A stretch of DNA of 6,424 nt. It comes from an uncultured Gemmatimonadales bacterium. GTDB lineage: Bacteria; Gemmatimonadota; Gemmatimonadetes; Longimicrobiales; Gaopeijiaceae. Position numbers and translations under genes: made by a program. The stretch covers positions 1-6,424 of the forward strand of contig CALJKZ010000147.1 of the NCBI GenBank assembly GCA_937983085.1, read 5' to 3'. Each line of letters starts with the position of its first letter. The first letter of the stretch is position 1. Below, one piece after another: positions 1 through 6,424 of this stretch. The notes under the pieces were generated by a model that saw nothing but the letters and a program-made list of their open reading frames with translations, made no database searches and was not told where the DNA came from.

Positions 1-776
1 AGACGCTCGTTCCCCTCGATTCGGATCTCCCCGACTTTGGCCCGCGCCCCGGAGCGCACCTCCAGCGAAACCGCGACCTCGGTTCCGGTGGTGTCAGCAC
101 GTGCCAGCGCCGTTTCCACCCAGGGATAGCCACGGTCGGAGAACCAGTTCGTGGTTTCCTGAAGGAGTCGCGAACGCTCCTCCTGGCTGAACCGCCGACC
201 CCTGGCGTCGGCCAGGGACGAGCGGAACGACGCCCACTCGCCCTCGAGGTCCGGGGGGACGACCGCCGCGGACCCCACGCCTCCGCCGTCTCCGTCCTGG
301 GCACCGTCTCCCCACTCCACCACCACCGTGTCGATGGTCAGCGGCGCCCCTTGATCCACGATCATGGTCACCGACACCCGGTTCACGGTGGTGTCGAGGA
401 CGACGTCGTAATCCACGGCCACCGAGGGGAAGCCCGCATCGGTGAAGAGTCGGCGTAGGCGGACTACGTCCCGCTGGAGAACCACCGGACTGAAGGCGGC
501 GTACTCCGGGCTGGACACGAAGGGGATGAAGTCGAAGACCTTCTTCGCCCACGTGAGCGACCCCGGCCCCCGCACGGCGATCTGGCTCTCCAGGCGGGAC
601 GTGGGCAAGGCCGATCCCGACGGGAAGGACCACTTCAGCTTCTCGATACGGGTATCGGTGTCGACCAGGAAGAGGGACGGCCCGTCCGACTGTTGGGCGT
701 CTCCGGCCCTGGGCACTGCAGCCAGGCCAAGGACCACGGCCGCGTACACGACGAAGAGCACGACGGGCCTCGGCAA
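1..776 (-). CDS. BamA/TamA-family outer-membrane protein, N-terminal part (signal peptide and POTRA domains), cut by the window edge
   Basis: The frame is open from the junction with the TamB-like gene to base 1: 258 codons plus two bases of a Leu codon, with no stop. Numbered from a TTG at 774-776, residues 1-27 form a Sec signal peptide: MPRP n-region, hydrophobic stretch to about 21, likely cleavage after AGDA before QQ. There is no lipobox Cys. Residues about 44-142 read as a first POTRA domain (strand IEKLKWSF, helix RDVVRLRRLFTDAGF, strands VAVDYDVVL and VSVTMIV). Residues about 146-243 are a second one (TIDTVVVEW, helix EERSRLLQETTNWFSDRGY, VAVSLEVRSG). A third begins with KVGEIRIEGNERL, carrying the typical I-x-G-N-x-R signature. 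POTRA domains of this family sit in the periplasm and feed substrates or bind partners for a C-terminal 16-strand barrel, which lies outside the window. Placement next to a tamB-like gene favours a TamA role over BamA. The start is uncertain: GTG 873-875 overlaps the previous gene, and GTG 759-761 has a good Shine-Dalgarno but gives a signal peptide without basic residues. Confidence 0.85.
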   Translation of the reverse strand, partial: MPRPVVLFVVYAAVVLGLAAVPRAGDAQQSDGPSLFLVDTDTRIEKLKWSFPSGSALPTSRLESQIAVRGPGSLTWAKKVFDFIPFVSSPEYAAFSPVVLQRDVVRLRRLFTDAGFPSVAVDYDVVLDTTVNRVSVTMIVDQGAPLTIDTVVVEWGDGAQDGDGGGVGSAAVVPPDLEGEWASFRSSLADARGRRFSQEERSRLLQETTNWFSDRGYPWVETALARADTTGTEVAVSLEVRSGARAKVGEIRIEGNER

Positions 777-796
777 CCGACCGTGAGACTCTCGGA

Positions 797-863
797 GCCC
801 TCCCCGACGGGAGTACGCTCGGCGCCATCCCTGGCGGTGGTGCGCTGGGTGCCCTCCCCGACG
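797..863. repeat. Two exact 13-nt direct repeats in the tamB/tamA-like junction
   Basis: The plus-strand word GCCCTCCCCGACG occurs at 797-809 and again at 851-863, with starts 54 bp apart. Read on the coding (minus) strand, each copy gives CGTCGGGGAGGGC, which contains a purine-rich GGGGAGGG tract like a Shine-Dalgarno. Neither tract is ideally spaced from a start of the POTRA-protein frame. The 54-bp period is a multiple of three. If translation began at GTG 873-875, each copy would encode Arg-Arg-Gly-Gly. It may be a small duplication with no function. Confidence 0.5.
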
Positions 864-864
864 A

Positions 865-3800
865 TCAGTACGCACGGCGTCCCCTGAGGAAGAAGCGGAC
901 GCTGGAGCCAGACCCCTCGACGTTGAGGAGCAGCCACCGCCAGGCCTCGTACTCCACCTCCAACTCCGACCGTCCCTCCGAGCCGAAGGAGAGTCCGTTG
1001 CCTTCCTGCAGTGAGATGGGCTGGGCAAAGCCCACGTACAGCCGGGGCGTGACGTATTTCCCGGCCACGAGGGTCGCCTGCCTGAGACCCTCTCGGCGGA
1101 TCTCCACGACGTCCAGACCCACGCTTCCCGCTGCCGCCGTCTCGATGAGGGAGGTCATCTGGCTGAGGGCGAAGTCCGCACCCGCCGCCACGAGACCACC
1201 TCCGCCGCTCTCACCTTCGAACGAAAGGCTTCCGGCCGCCGGCCGTCCCGTGGCGATGTAGGAGACGATGTCGGCGTTCTCCAACGGCGGGTTCGACGAG
1301 AGCGTGAGGCTGAGGTCCTCCTGGGTTCCTGCGACCTCGAGAATGATGGTCACCTCGGCGTCGTCGGGGTTGTCCCGGGACGGGATGGTGTACGTCGCCT
1401 CGAGATCCACGCGCGTCTCCGCGGGCGCTCCATTGAAGGTGACCGTGCCCGCGGAAAGCTCGAAGCGACGGCCGAACTGCTCGACGAAGCCACGACCTGC
1501 GATGACGTCCACCGATCCCTGCAGCGACGGCAACTCCGCCGGCCTCAGCTCCACCTGCATGGTGCCGCTGAACGGCACCGCCATCTCGGGGCTCGTTCGC
1601 TTCCGAAGCCACGAATCGCGACCCAGCTCCACCTCGAGGTCGGCCGTGATCCGCTCGGCGAAGGGCCTCCGGGTCTGGGCAGGGTCGGGCACGATGCCGA
1701 AGCGCTCCCGGAGCATGCGGAGGTCGTCCTCGGTGAGCTCCACCGGCTCCAGGCCGCCCGACGTCACCCTCTCGTCGAGGAAGACGTCGAGGGATTCCAG
1801 GCGGAGGTCCCCGTTGATGACCGGCGCCATCGCCACACCCTCCACGTCGAGGGAGCCGGAGACGACGGCCCAGTAGGCGTCCGTGCGGATGGCGCGGAAC
1901 CCGTCGAGACCGACGACGAGGTCGATGGGCATGTCCCCGGTGGTCTCCACCGTCCCGGATGCGGTTGCCACGCCCGACGATCCCGAGATTCGCGCCGAAT
2001 CCACGACCAACGCCGTCCCGTCTCCTCTCAGCGTCATGCGGATGGCGTCGTATCGGACTCCGAGGGCCGTAGGGTGGGCGGCCCCGTCCCGCATGCGGAT
2101 GGCGCCGGACAGTTCGGGATCGGCGCTCGATCCCGTAAGGCCGATGGATCCGTCGAGTCGGCCGGCGATGGTCGCCAGGAGGTCGGCGGTGAAGAACGCC
2201 TCGGTCCACCGGAGATCGAAGGCCTCGGCCTCGAGGCGGACGTCGAGGGAGTCGGAGACCAGCCCGAATACCTTCTCCTCCGGGGGCGCATTGGTCATGG
2301 CCGCCAGACTGGGTTCGCCGACTCCCTCCCCCATGCCCACCCCGGGCATGAGGCCCCCGCCCGTGAGGCGGAGCACACCCTGATTGGCATCGAACAACTC
2401 GATGTCGCCACGGATACGCCGCCCGTTCCCCCGTACCCGGACCGCCACTGGGCCCGGTCGGCGGCCCTGCCGATGCAGCGCGCCGGCGATGTCGAGCCAC
2501 GCCTCGGGCGAGTCGGTGGTCCGCTGGACGCGCACGCGGCCAGAGAGCCAGCCCCGAAGCCGGGGGAGGCCCGCCAGGTCGGCCACCGTGGATACGTCGG
2601 TGGAGTCCATCCGCGCGTTGAGGTCGAGGGCTCCGGTCTCGGAAACGCCCCCCTCGAGCCGGATCTCCTGCTCACCCGCCCTGAGGAGGACCGGCTCCAC
2701 CGACACGCCCGAGCCGTATTGGAGGACAGCTTGGTCCACGAGACGCCACTGGTCTTCGTCGATTCGGAAGCGGATGTCCTCGATGCGTGCCCTTCGGCCC
2801 TCTGGGCGGGGGTCGAGATGGAGAATCGCCGACGCCTGCCGGGCTTCGTCGACGATGGCCTCGGCTTCGACACGCAGGCTGTCGGCGCCGCCCGAAGCAC
2901 CGAAAGTCACCCGGCTCACCTCGGAATCGGGAAGCAGGATCCGATCGAACGCCAAATGCATGTCGGTGGAGGAGAGTCCCCACAACAGGTCGTAGGGCGC
3001 CGCGATGACGCCCTCGCCGTCGAAGCGGACCCCCGTCATGCGGACCTCGTTCACAACGAGGGCTTCGAGATCCATGTCCGCCTGCCAGGCCAGGGAGTCG
3101 AGTGCCCCGGCCAGGGACGCTTCCACCGTCCCGTCTCCCGCCGCCAGGACATCGAGGCCGCCCAGCTCACGAAGCGGATCCAAGTCGAGAATGTCGGCGG
3201 TGATCTCGATGCTCCCCCCCGAACCCTCAGCCGGGAGGCGTCCCGTCCCGAAGGCGGAAAAGACGTTGGATCGTACGTCCAGCGTATCCACCCTCAAGCC
3301 GGTGGAATCGTAGACGATGGAAGCCAGGGCTCGCTCCGATCGGAGGCGCTGCCACTGGGCGTTCTCGACAACGAGGTCCCCCTCCACCCCCTCCCAGCGG
3401 ACTCCAAGCCGGCGACCCGACGCGGTGAGGTAGAGGGAGTCGAGACTCGCCCCGCCCAGCAAGGCGGTGGCCTCGGCCATGCTCCCCCTCGCCGCCACGT
3501 CGAAGGACAGGGAGTCGTCCACCGCCGTGGCAGAACCCTCCATGTCGATGCGCCCTCCTCCCGTGGGTTGAAGGACCCCCTCCAGAGCGAAGCGGCCGGG
3601 TTCTTCCGCGGTGACCTGGACGTGGAGCGTGTCGAGGCGCGAGACGGAGTCGGTCTCGGCATGGGCGACCGAGAGGGAGATCCGCCCCGTCGCCTGGGCG
3701 GGCGTGAGGCCATCCACGTCGGCGTTGGCGCGGAGCCGGAGCGGGGTGGGAAGAACTCCGGCCGCCGTGAGCTCGGCGTCGCCTTCGATGCGGTCTCCGC

Positions 3801-5745
3801 TGAGCCGGGCGCCGATCTCTCCGCGGGCGAGGGAGATGGACCCCCAGCGCGCCGAATCAATGGACGCGACGACGTCTCCGGCGCGGACATCTGAGAGGGT
3901 CCAGCGCCCGGATGCCCTTCCGTTGAACGCCCCGCCGACGTCGTCCCGACGGAGAGAGAGGGAATCGGCCTCGAAGCGGAGCACCGAGTCCACGAGCTCC
4001 ACCGAATACCGCGAGCTCGCCTCCCCCTGGCTCGTCACCGCGAACACGGTCCCGGTGGCCGTCTGCCCGGCCAGGTCGGCGGTGAGGGCGAGAGTGTCGA
4101 CATCCAACTCGGCGTAACGCGACCCGGCCAGGGCCAACTCGACGACGCCGTCCAGCGATTGCGGCGCTTCTCCCCGCACGTCGCCTTCGAGACGGCCGGT
4201 TAGGCGGGTCGCCGGATAGACGGAATCCAGAGCGGATAGATCGAGCCCTTCGAAGGTCGTGGCGCTCGTCTCGACCCTGAACTCCGGGCCCCAGGCGACG
4301 TTGCCCGAACCAGCGAGCGTACCGGGCTCCAGGCGCAGGTTGGCCCGCCAGCGCGCGGTCGTTCCCTCGGCCTCGACGAAGACGGTGCCCATGTCGAGCG
4401 CCGGTCGATCCGCAGCGAGCGCGACTTCGGCTTCGGCAACGAGCGGGTCGGTCTCCGCCGAGGCTCCCGCCAACGACCCTTCGACATCGAAGCGCGCAGT
4501 CAGCGGACGTGCGACCAGCCGCGCCGAATCCACCACGCGAGGCTCGTGCCGGAGAGACCCTCGAGCCGAGTAGTCCGCGCCGGGCTGGAGCGCCGACAGC
4601 GTGAAGTCGGTAGAGACGGTCCCTATGCCGTCGAAAGGAGGCGCCAACCAGGGAGCGAGGTCCAGCCCGTCGATGGAGAAAGCCCCCTCGACGGCCGGAG
4701 CCTGGCCAGCGAGCCGCCGCACCACCGCCTCGCCCCGTATCGTGCCTTCGCCGCCGGGCGTTTCGCCGTCGACGGCGAGCATGAGGGAGTCCGGGCTCCC
4801 CCCGGCGATGAGCCGGACGTGAACATCGGGACGGGCGTGGAGGGCCTCGGGGAGCTCCACGGGGAGATCCCGCAGGTCGAGGGGGCTGGCCTCGATGTCC
4901 AGGTCCACCTCGCCCCAGACGACGGGGTCGTCGACGAAGGTGAGCAGGCCACCTCCGGTGACCCGACTGAGGTCGGAGGTGAGGTAGAGGGTGTCGAGGC
5001 TCAGCGTCCCACGACTCAGTTCCCCGGCTAGGGCGAGTCGGCCCTCCGAGCGATGGACCGTCCCGCTCTCATCGGTAAGCGTCGAGACGAAGGAAGCGCC
5101 CACCGAGTCGACATGGACGGCGAGGCCGGTCTCGCCAAGGCCTCCGGACCCGGCGAGCTGAAGCGCGGCGAGCGCGTACCGGGGCCTCGCACCAGCCCGC
5201 ACCTCCACCCGACCCCCATTCAGACGCGCGGTATCGACACTCACGCTCCACGCGCCGGCGGGACGACCCGACAGGAGAGCCGGCAGCGGCGATGTCGCGG
5301 TGTCCGGTGACGACGCCACCGCCGAGTCGGGAAGGGAAAGTCCCACGACGGGCTCGTCGAGGGCGACCTCCCGGATCTCGAGGCGCTTCGAGAGTAGGGG
5401 TCGGACACGGTATCGCAGGAGGAGCCTCGAGGCGTCGAGGCTGAACTCCGGGCCGGATACCGAGACGTCCCGAAGCTCGATGCTGCTCAGCCAGCTTCCC
5501 TCCGCCGACCCGAGCTCCACCGTCCAGCCATCGGGACTGAAGCGCTCTAGAGCGTACGGAAGGGCCGCGCCCATGCCGAAGCCCGTGGCCGCGGCCATCC
5601 ACGTCAGGGCGAGCAGGAGGACGCCCAACACGGCACCGCGGGTGGCGTAGGTCCGGAGCCGTGACCTATCCGGGGCGGAGTCCACGGACGACGAGAGGTC
5701 CTCTTCGGACCCCGCATCGTTCGAAGGTGGATTCGTCTCCCGCAC
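865..5745 (-). CDS. tamB: TamB-like translocation/assembly module protein (AsmA-like family, TamB/DUF490 C-terminal domain)
   Basis: This 1626-residue protein is larger than E. coli TamB (about 1260 residues). Residues 1-30 are a Ser/Asp/Glu-rich cytoplasmic tail, and about 37-60 form the inner-membrane signal anchor. The N-terminal AsmA/TamB-type module follows, with AEGSWLSSIELRDVSVSG at 81-98 and RPLLSKRLEIREVALDEP at 115-132. A long series of beta repeats comes next, carrying recurrent D-S/T-L motifs (LDTLYL, LDSLYL, VDTLDV), as expected for a periplasm-spanning beta-taco groove. The C-terminal TamB domain, from about 1250, shows family hallmarks: GFVEQFGRRF at 1419-1428, GTVTFNG at 1433-1439, SSNPPL at 1483-1488, SYIATGRP at 1495-1502 and GKYVTPRLYVGF at 1562-1573. 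Known relatives partner with TamA in outer-membrane protein assembly and, with YhdP and YdbH, in phospholipid transport to the outer membrane. The start is GTG with a Shine-Dalgarno 5 nt upstream; the next in-frame Met is residue 50, inside the anchor. The POTRA gene follows on the same strand. The family call is secure; the exact cargo is inferred. Confidence 0.95.
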   Translation of the reverse strand: MRETNPPSNDAGSEEDLSSSVDSAPDRSRLRTYATRGAVLGVLLLALTWMAAATGFGMGAALPYALERFSPDGWTVELGSAEGSWLSSIELRDVSVSGPEFSLDASRLLLRYRVRPLLSKRLEIREVALDEPVVGLSLPDSAVASSPDTATSPLPALLSGRPAGAWSVSVDTARLNGGRVEVRAGARPRYALAALQLAGSGGLGETGLAVHVDSVGASFVSTLTDESGTVHRSEGRLALAGELSRGTLSLDTLYLTSDLSRVTGGGLLTFVDDPVVWGEVDLDIEASPLDLRDLPVELPEALHARPDVHVRLIAGGSPDSLMLAVDGETPGGEGTIRGEAVVRRLAGQAPAVEGAFSIDGLDLAPWLAPPFDGIGTVSTDFTLSALQPGADYSARGSLRHEPRVVDSARLVARPLTARFDVEGSLAGASAETDPLVAEAEVALAADRPALDMGTVFVEAEGTTARWRANLRLEPGTLAGSGNVAWGPEFRVETSATTFEGLDLSALDSVYPATRLTGRLEGDVRGEAPQSLDGVVELALAGSRYAELDVDTLALTADLAGQTATGTVFAVTSQGEASSRYSVELVDSVLRFEADSLSLRRDDVGGAFNGRASGRWTLSDVRAGDVVASIDSARWGSISLARGEIGARLSGDRIEGDAELTAAGVLPTPLRLRANADVDGLTPAQATGRISLSVAHAETDSVSRLDTLHVQVTAEEPGRFALEGVLQPTGGGRIDMEGSATAVDDSLSFDVAARGSMAEATALLGGASLDSLYLTASGRRLGVRWEGVEGDLVVENAQWQRLRSERALASIVYDSTGLRVDTLDVRSNVFSAFGTGRLPAEGSGGSIEITADILDLDPLRELGGLDVLAAGDGTVEASLAGALDSLAWQADMDLEALVVNEVRMTGVRFDGEGVIAAPYDLLWGLSSTDMHLAFDRILLPDSEVSRVTFGASGGADSLRVEAEAIVDEARQASAILHLDPRPEGRRARIEDIRFRIDEDQWRLVDQAVLQYGSGVSVEPVLLRAGEQEIRLEGGVSETGALDLNARMDSTDVSTVADLAGLPRLRGWLSGRVRVQRTTDSPEAWLDIAGALHRQGRRPGPVAVRVRGNGRRIRGDIELFDANQGVLRLTGGGLMPGVGMGEGVGEPSLAAMTNAPPEEKVFGLVSDSLDVRLEAEAFDLRWTEAFFTADLLATIAGRLDGSIGLTGSSADPELSGAIRMRDGAAHPTALGVRYDAIRMTLRGDGTALVVDSARISGSSGVATASGTVETTGDMPIDLVVGLDGFRAIRTDAYWAVVSGSLDVEGVAMAPVINGDLRLESLDVFLDERVTSGGLEPVELTEDDLRMLRERFGIVPDPAQTRRPFAERITADLEVELGRDSWLRKRTSPEMAVPFSGTMQVELRPAELPSLQGSVDVIAGRGFVEQFGRRFELSAGTVTFNGAPAETRVDLEATYTIPSRDNPDDAEVTIILEVAGTQEDLSLTLSSNPPLENADIVSYIATGRPAAGSLSFEGESGGGGLVAAGADFALSQMTSLIETAAAGSVGLDVVEIRREGLRQATLVAGKYVTPRLYVGFAQPISLQEGNGLSFGSEGRSELEVEYEAWRWLLLNVEGSGSSVRFFLRGRRAY

Positions 5746-5748
5746 GTG

Positions 5749-5754
5749 CTCCTC
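5749..5754 (-). promoter_or_regulatory. Ribosome binding site of the TamB-like gene
   Basis: On the minus strand GAGGAG lies just before the GTG at 5743-5745. Its GAGG core ends 5 nt from the start codon. In the tamB frame the upstream stop TGA sits at 5776-5778, so only a few codons could be added upstream and none of them is ATG, GTG or TTG. This site therefore supports the GTG start. Confidence 0.6.
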
Positions 5755-5776
5755 GACTCCCGCTGCGTTGGCTGTT

Positions 5777-5794
5777 CATGGCAGGCCTCCCTGC
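5777..5794 (-). promoter_or_regulatory. Hairpin with strong Shine-Dalgarno and ATG ahead of the TamB-like gene; possible leader ORF start
   Basis: On the minus strand GCAGG-GAGG-CCTGC (5794-5781) can fold into a 5-bp stem with a 4-nt loop. It contains AGGGAGG, followed 6 nt later by ATG at 5777-5779. This is the best translation-initiation signal in the window, yet it is out of frame with the TamB-like gene. The frame it opens encodes 37 residues and stops at 5666, overlapping the tamB 5' end by 80 bp. The TamB frame has a TGA at 5776-5778, overlapping this ATG. It could be a leader peptide, a fortuitous site, or the true start if the sequence carries an indel here. The short product is Arg/Gly-rich and matches nothing I recognise. 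Confidence 0.3.
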
Positions 5795-5891
5795 ACGACG
5801 CCGTCGCACGCGGGGACGACCCCATCCAGATGGCGTCTCACCTGCACTACCCCGGTTTCCGCGTCGGGATCGGGCCGAGTGCAACCGTCGG

Positions 5892-6383
5892 TCAGTCGAC
5901 GGAAACGCTGAGGGCGCCGGCCTCGTGGAGGATCAGGCGGGCTCGTTCGGCGAGTTCGTCGGATTCCACGACCACCGTGGCGGTGCCGGACTCGAAATCC
6001 GCTCGAGAGATGTGCTTGCGCCCTTGCCAGTATCCCATGCCCAGGAGCGCACCCAGAGGGACGGCCGCGGCTGCCCCGCCGAGGACGGCTCGGAGGACGC
6101 CGACGACGCCACGGAAGCTGGCGGCATCCACACCCGTCGGTCCGAGGAAGCCGAAGATGGCGGCAAGCACGATGAGAAGTCCGATGAAGCCACCGACCAC
6201 CCCTCCCCAGATCGCGCCGCGGAGGGTCCCGGACTCGTCTTCCACCGGGATCTCTCGTCGGTCACCGTTCCGTGCGTGGACGAAGACGCGGATGTAGTCC
6301 GAGGGAACGCTCTTCCGCGAGAGCCGCTCCACGGCTCGGATGACGGATGACCGCGTTCTGAAAACTCCCGTGACCCGCGTCAT
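5892..6383 (-). CDS. Small glycine-rich membrane protein resembling general stress protein 17M/YflT-like proteins
   Basis: The product has 163 residues. The N-terminus (2-36) reads as strand-helix-strand: TRVTGVF, a helix around SSVIRAVERLSRK, then DYIRVFV. This is the pattern of YflT-like general stress domains, which often open with a V-x-G-V-F strand. Two hydrophobic segments follow, about 55-80 (GAIWGGVVGGFIGLLIVLAA) and about 91-117. Both are rich in Gly and Ala with GxxxG-like spacing, suggesting tightly packed helices. The C-terminus (132-163) is a second strand-helix-strand: GTATVVVES, ELAERARLILHEAG, ALSVSVD. Both soluble ends would lie on the same side of the membrane. The start is ATG 6381-6383 with a weak AGGA 10 nt upstream; the TATGCT at 6411-6416 (minus strand) could be a -10 element, but a -35 would fall at or outside the edge. 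The role is unknown, and stress protection is only suggested by resemblance. The reading frame is very likely real; the family call is moderate. Confidence 0.8.
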   Translation of the reverse strand: MTRVTGVFRTRSSVIRAVERLSRKSVPSDYIRVFVHARNGDRREIPVEDESGTLRGAIWGGVVGGFIGLLIVLAAIFGFLGPTGVDAASFRGVVGVLRAVLGGAAAAVPLGALLGMGYWQGRKHISRADFESGTATVVVESDELAERARLILHEAGALSVSVD

Positions 6384-6424
6384 GCCGGAAGAGTCCTGGC
6401 TCGGATGCGAAGCATATTCGGTGT

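Noticed and set aside
94..828. 244-codon minus-strand frame beginning with ATG at 826-828
   Set aside because: It overlaps the POTRA-protein frame, and its product is a low-complexity Arg/Gly/Pro-rich string. The alternative frame gives a signal peptide and POTRA domains and stays open to the edge.
2074..3894. 606-codon open frame on the plus strand inside the TamB-like gene
   Set aside because: Its codons are exactly the reverse complements of tamB codons. A stop there needs TTA, CTA or TCA in tamB, codons that are rare in GC-rich genes (it ends at a TCA Ser codon, 3892-3894). The product is compositionally biased with no recognisable domain. The plus-strand frames at 4546-5031 and 5053-5310 have the same explanation.
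865..5745. Recurrent GGGAGTCGAG-like words on the plus strand within the TamB-like gene
   Set aside because: They code for the repeated Leu-Asp-Ser-Leu motif of the beta repeats and reflect protein structure and codon bias, not a DNA-level repeat element.
5746..5891. Possible rho-independent terminator after the small membrane protein gene
   Set aside because: Only short stems are visible, such as GGGG-TCGT-CCCC and GCAGG-GAGG-CCTGC. None is followed by a T-tract on the minus strand.
5661..6350. 229-codon open frame on the plus strand spanning the gap between the small membrane protein and the TamB-like gene
   Set aside because: It is Arg/Pro/Gly-rich, codon-aligned antisense to the 163-residue protein for most of its length, and starts inside tamB. 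It looks like a chance open frame in GC-rich DNA.
1..6424. Defence system, CRISPR, mobile element or other undescribed multi-gene system
   Set aside because: No direct-repeat array, terminal inverted repeats, transposase, nuclease or toxin-antitoxin motifs were seen. The window is filled by two envelope-biogenesis genes and one small membrane protein gene.

Overview
The window is a GC-rich stretch (roughly two thirds G+C by eye) from a diderm, Gram-negative-type bacterium. It holds three genes, all on the minus strand, so transcription runs from right to left. Two of them are recognisable outer-membrane biogenesis components: a TamB-like protein of the AsmA-like family and the N-terminal part of a BamA/TamA-family POTRA protein. 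High GC, the D-S/T-L repeats in the TamB-like protein and the TamL-like layout of the first POTRA domain would fit Gemmatimonadota or a related high-GC lineage. That placement is a low-confidence inference, because no rRNA or marker gene is present.

Layout in transcription order. (1) 6383-5892 encodes a 163-residue protein with two short alpha/beta segments around a glycine-rich, two-helix membrane region. It resembles general-stress-protein-17M/YflT-like small proteins. (2) 5891-5746 is a 146-bp gap with no convincing terminator. It holds a strong Shine-Dalgarno/ATG pair inside a small hairpin and, closer to the gene, a weaker Shine-Dalgarno for a GTG start. (3) 5745-865 encodes a 1626-residue TamB-like protein, complete from its N-terminal membrane anchor to the C-terminal TamB (DUF490) domain. 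(4) 864-777 is a short junction with a 13-nt direct repeat, where the start of the next gene is ambiguous. (5) From about 776 to the left edge runs an open frame with a signal peptide, two POTRA domains and the beginning of a third. It continues beyond the window.

The TamB-like and TamA-like proteins probably work as a pair. The TamB-like protein would be anchored in the inner membrane and span the periplasm as a long beta-taco with a hydrophobic groove. It would contact the POTRA domains of the outer-membrane barrel protein and support outer-membrane protein assembly and/or phospholipid transport. The gene order here, tamB-like before tamA-like, is the reverse of Escherichia coli tamA-tamB. 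The upstream small membrane protein reads in the same direction, but nothing in the sequence ties its function to the pair.

No RNA gene, mobile element, CRISPR array or defence system is visible. I see no strong candidate for an undescribed system. The points worth a second look concern start-site architecture at both gene junctions and lineage-specific insertions in the POTRA protein.
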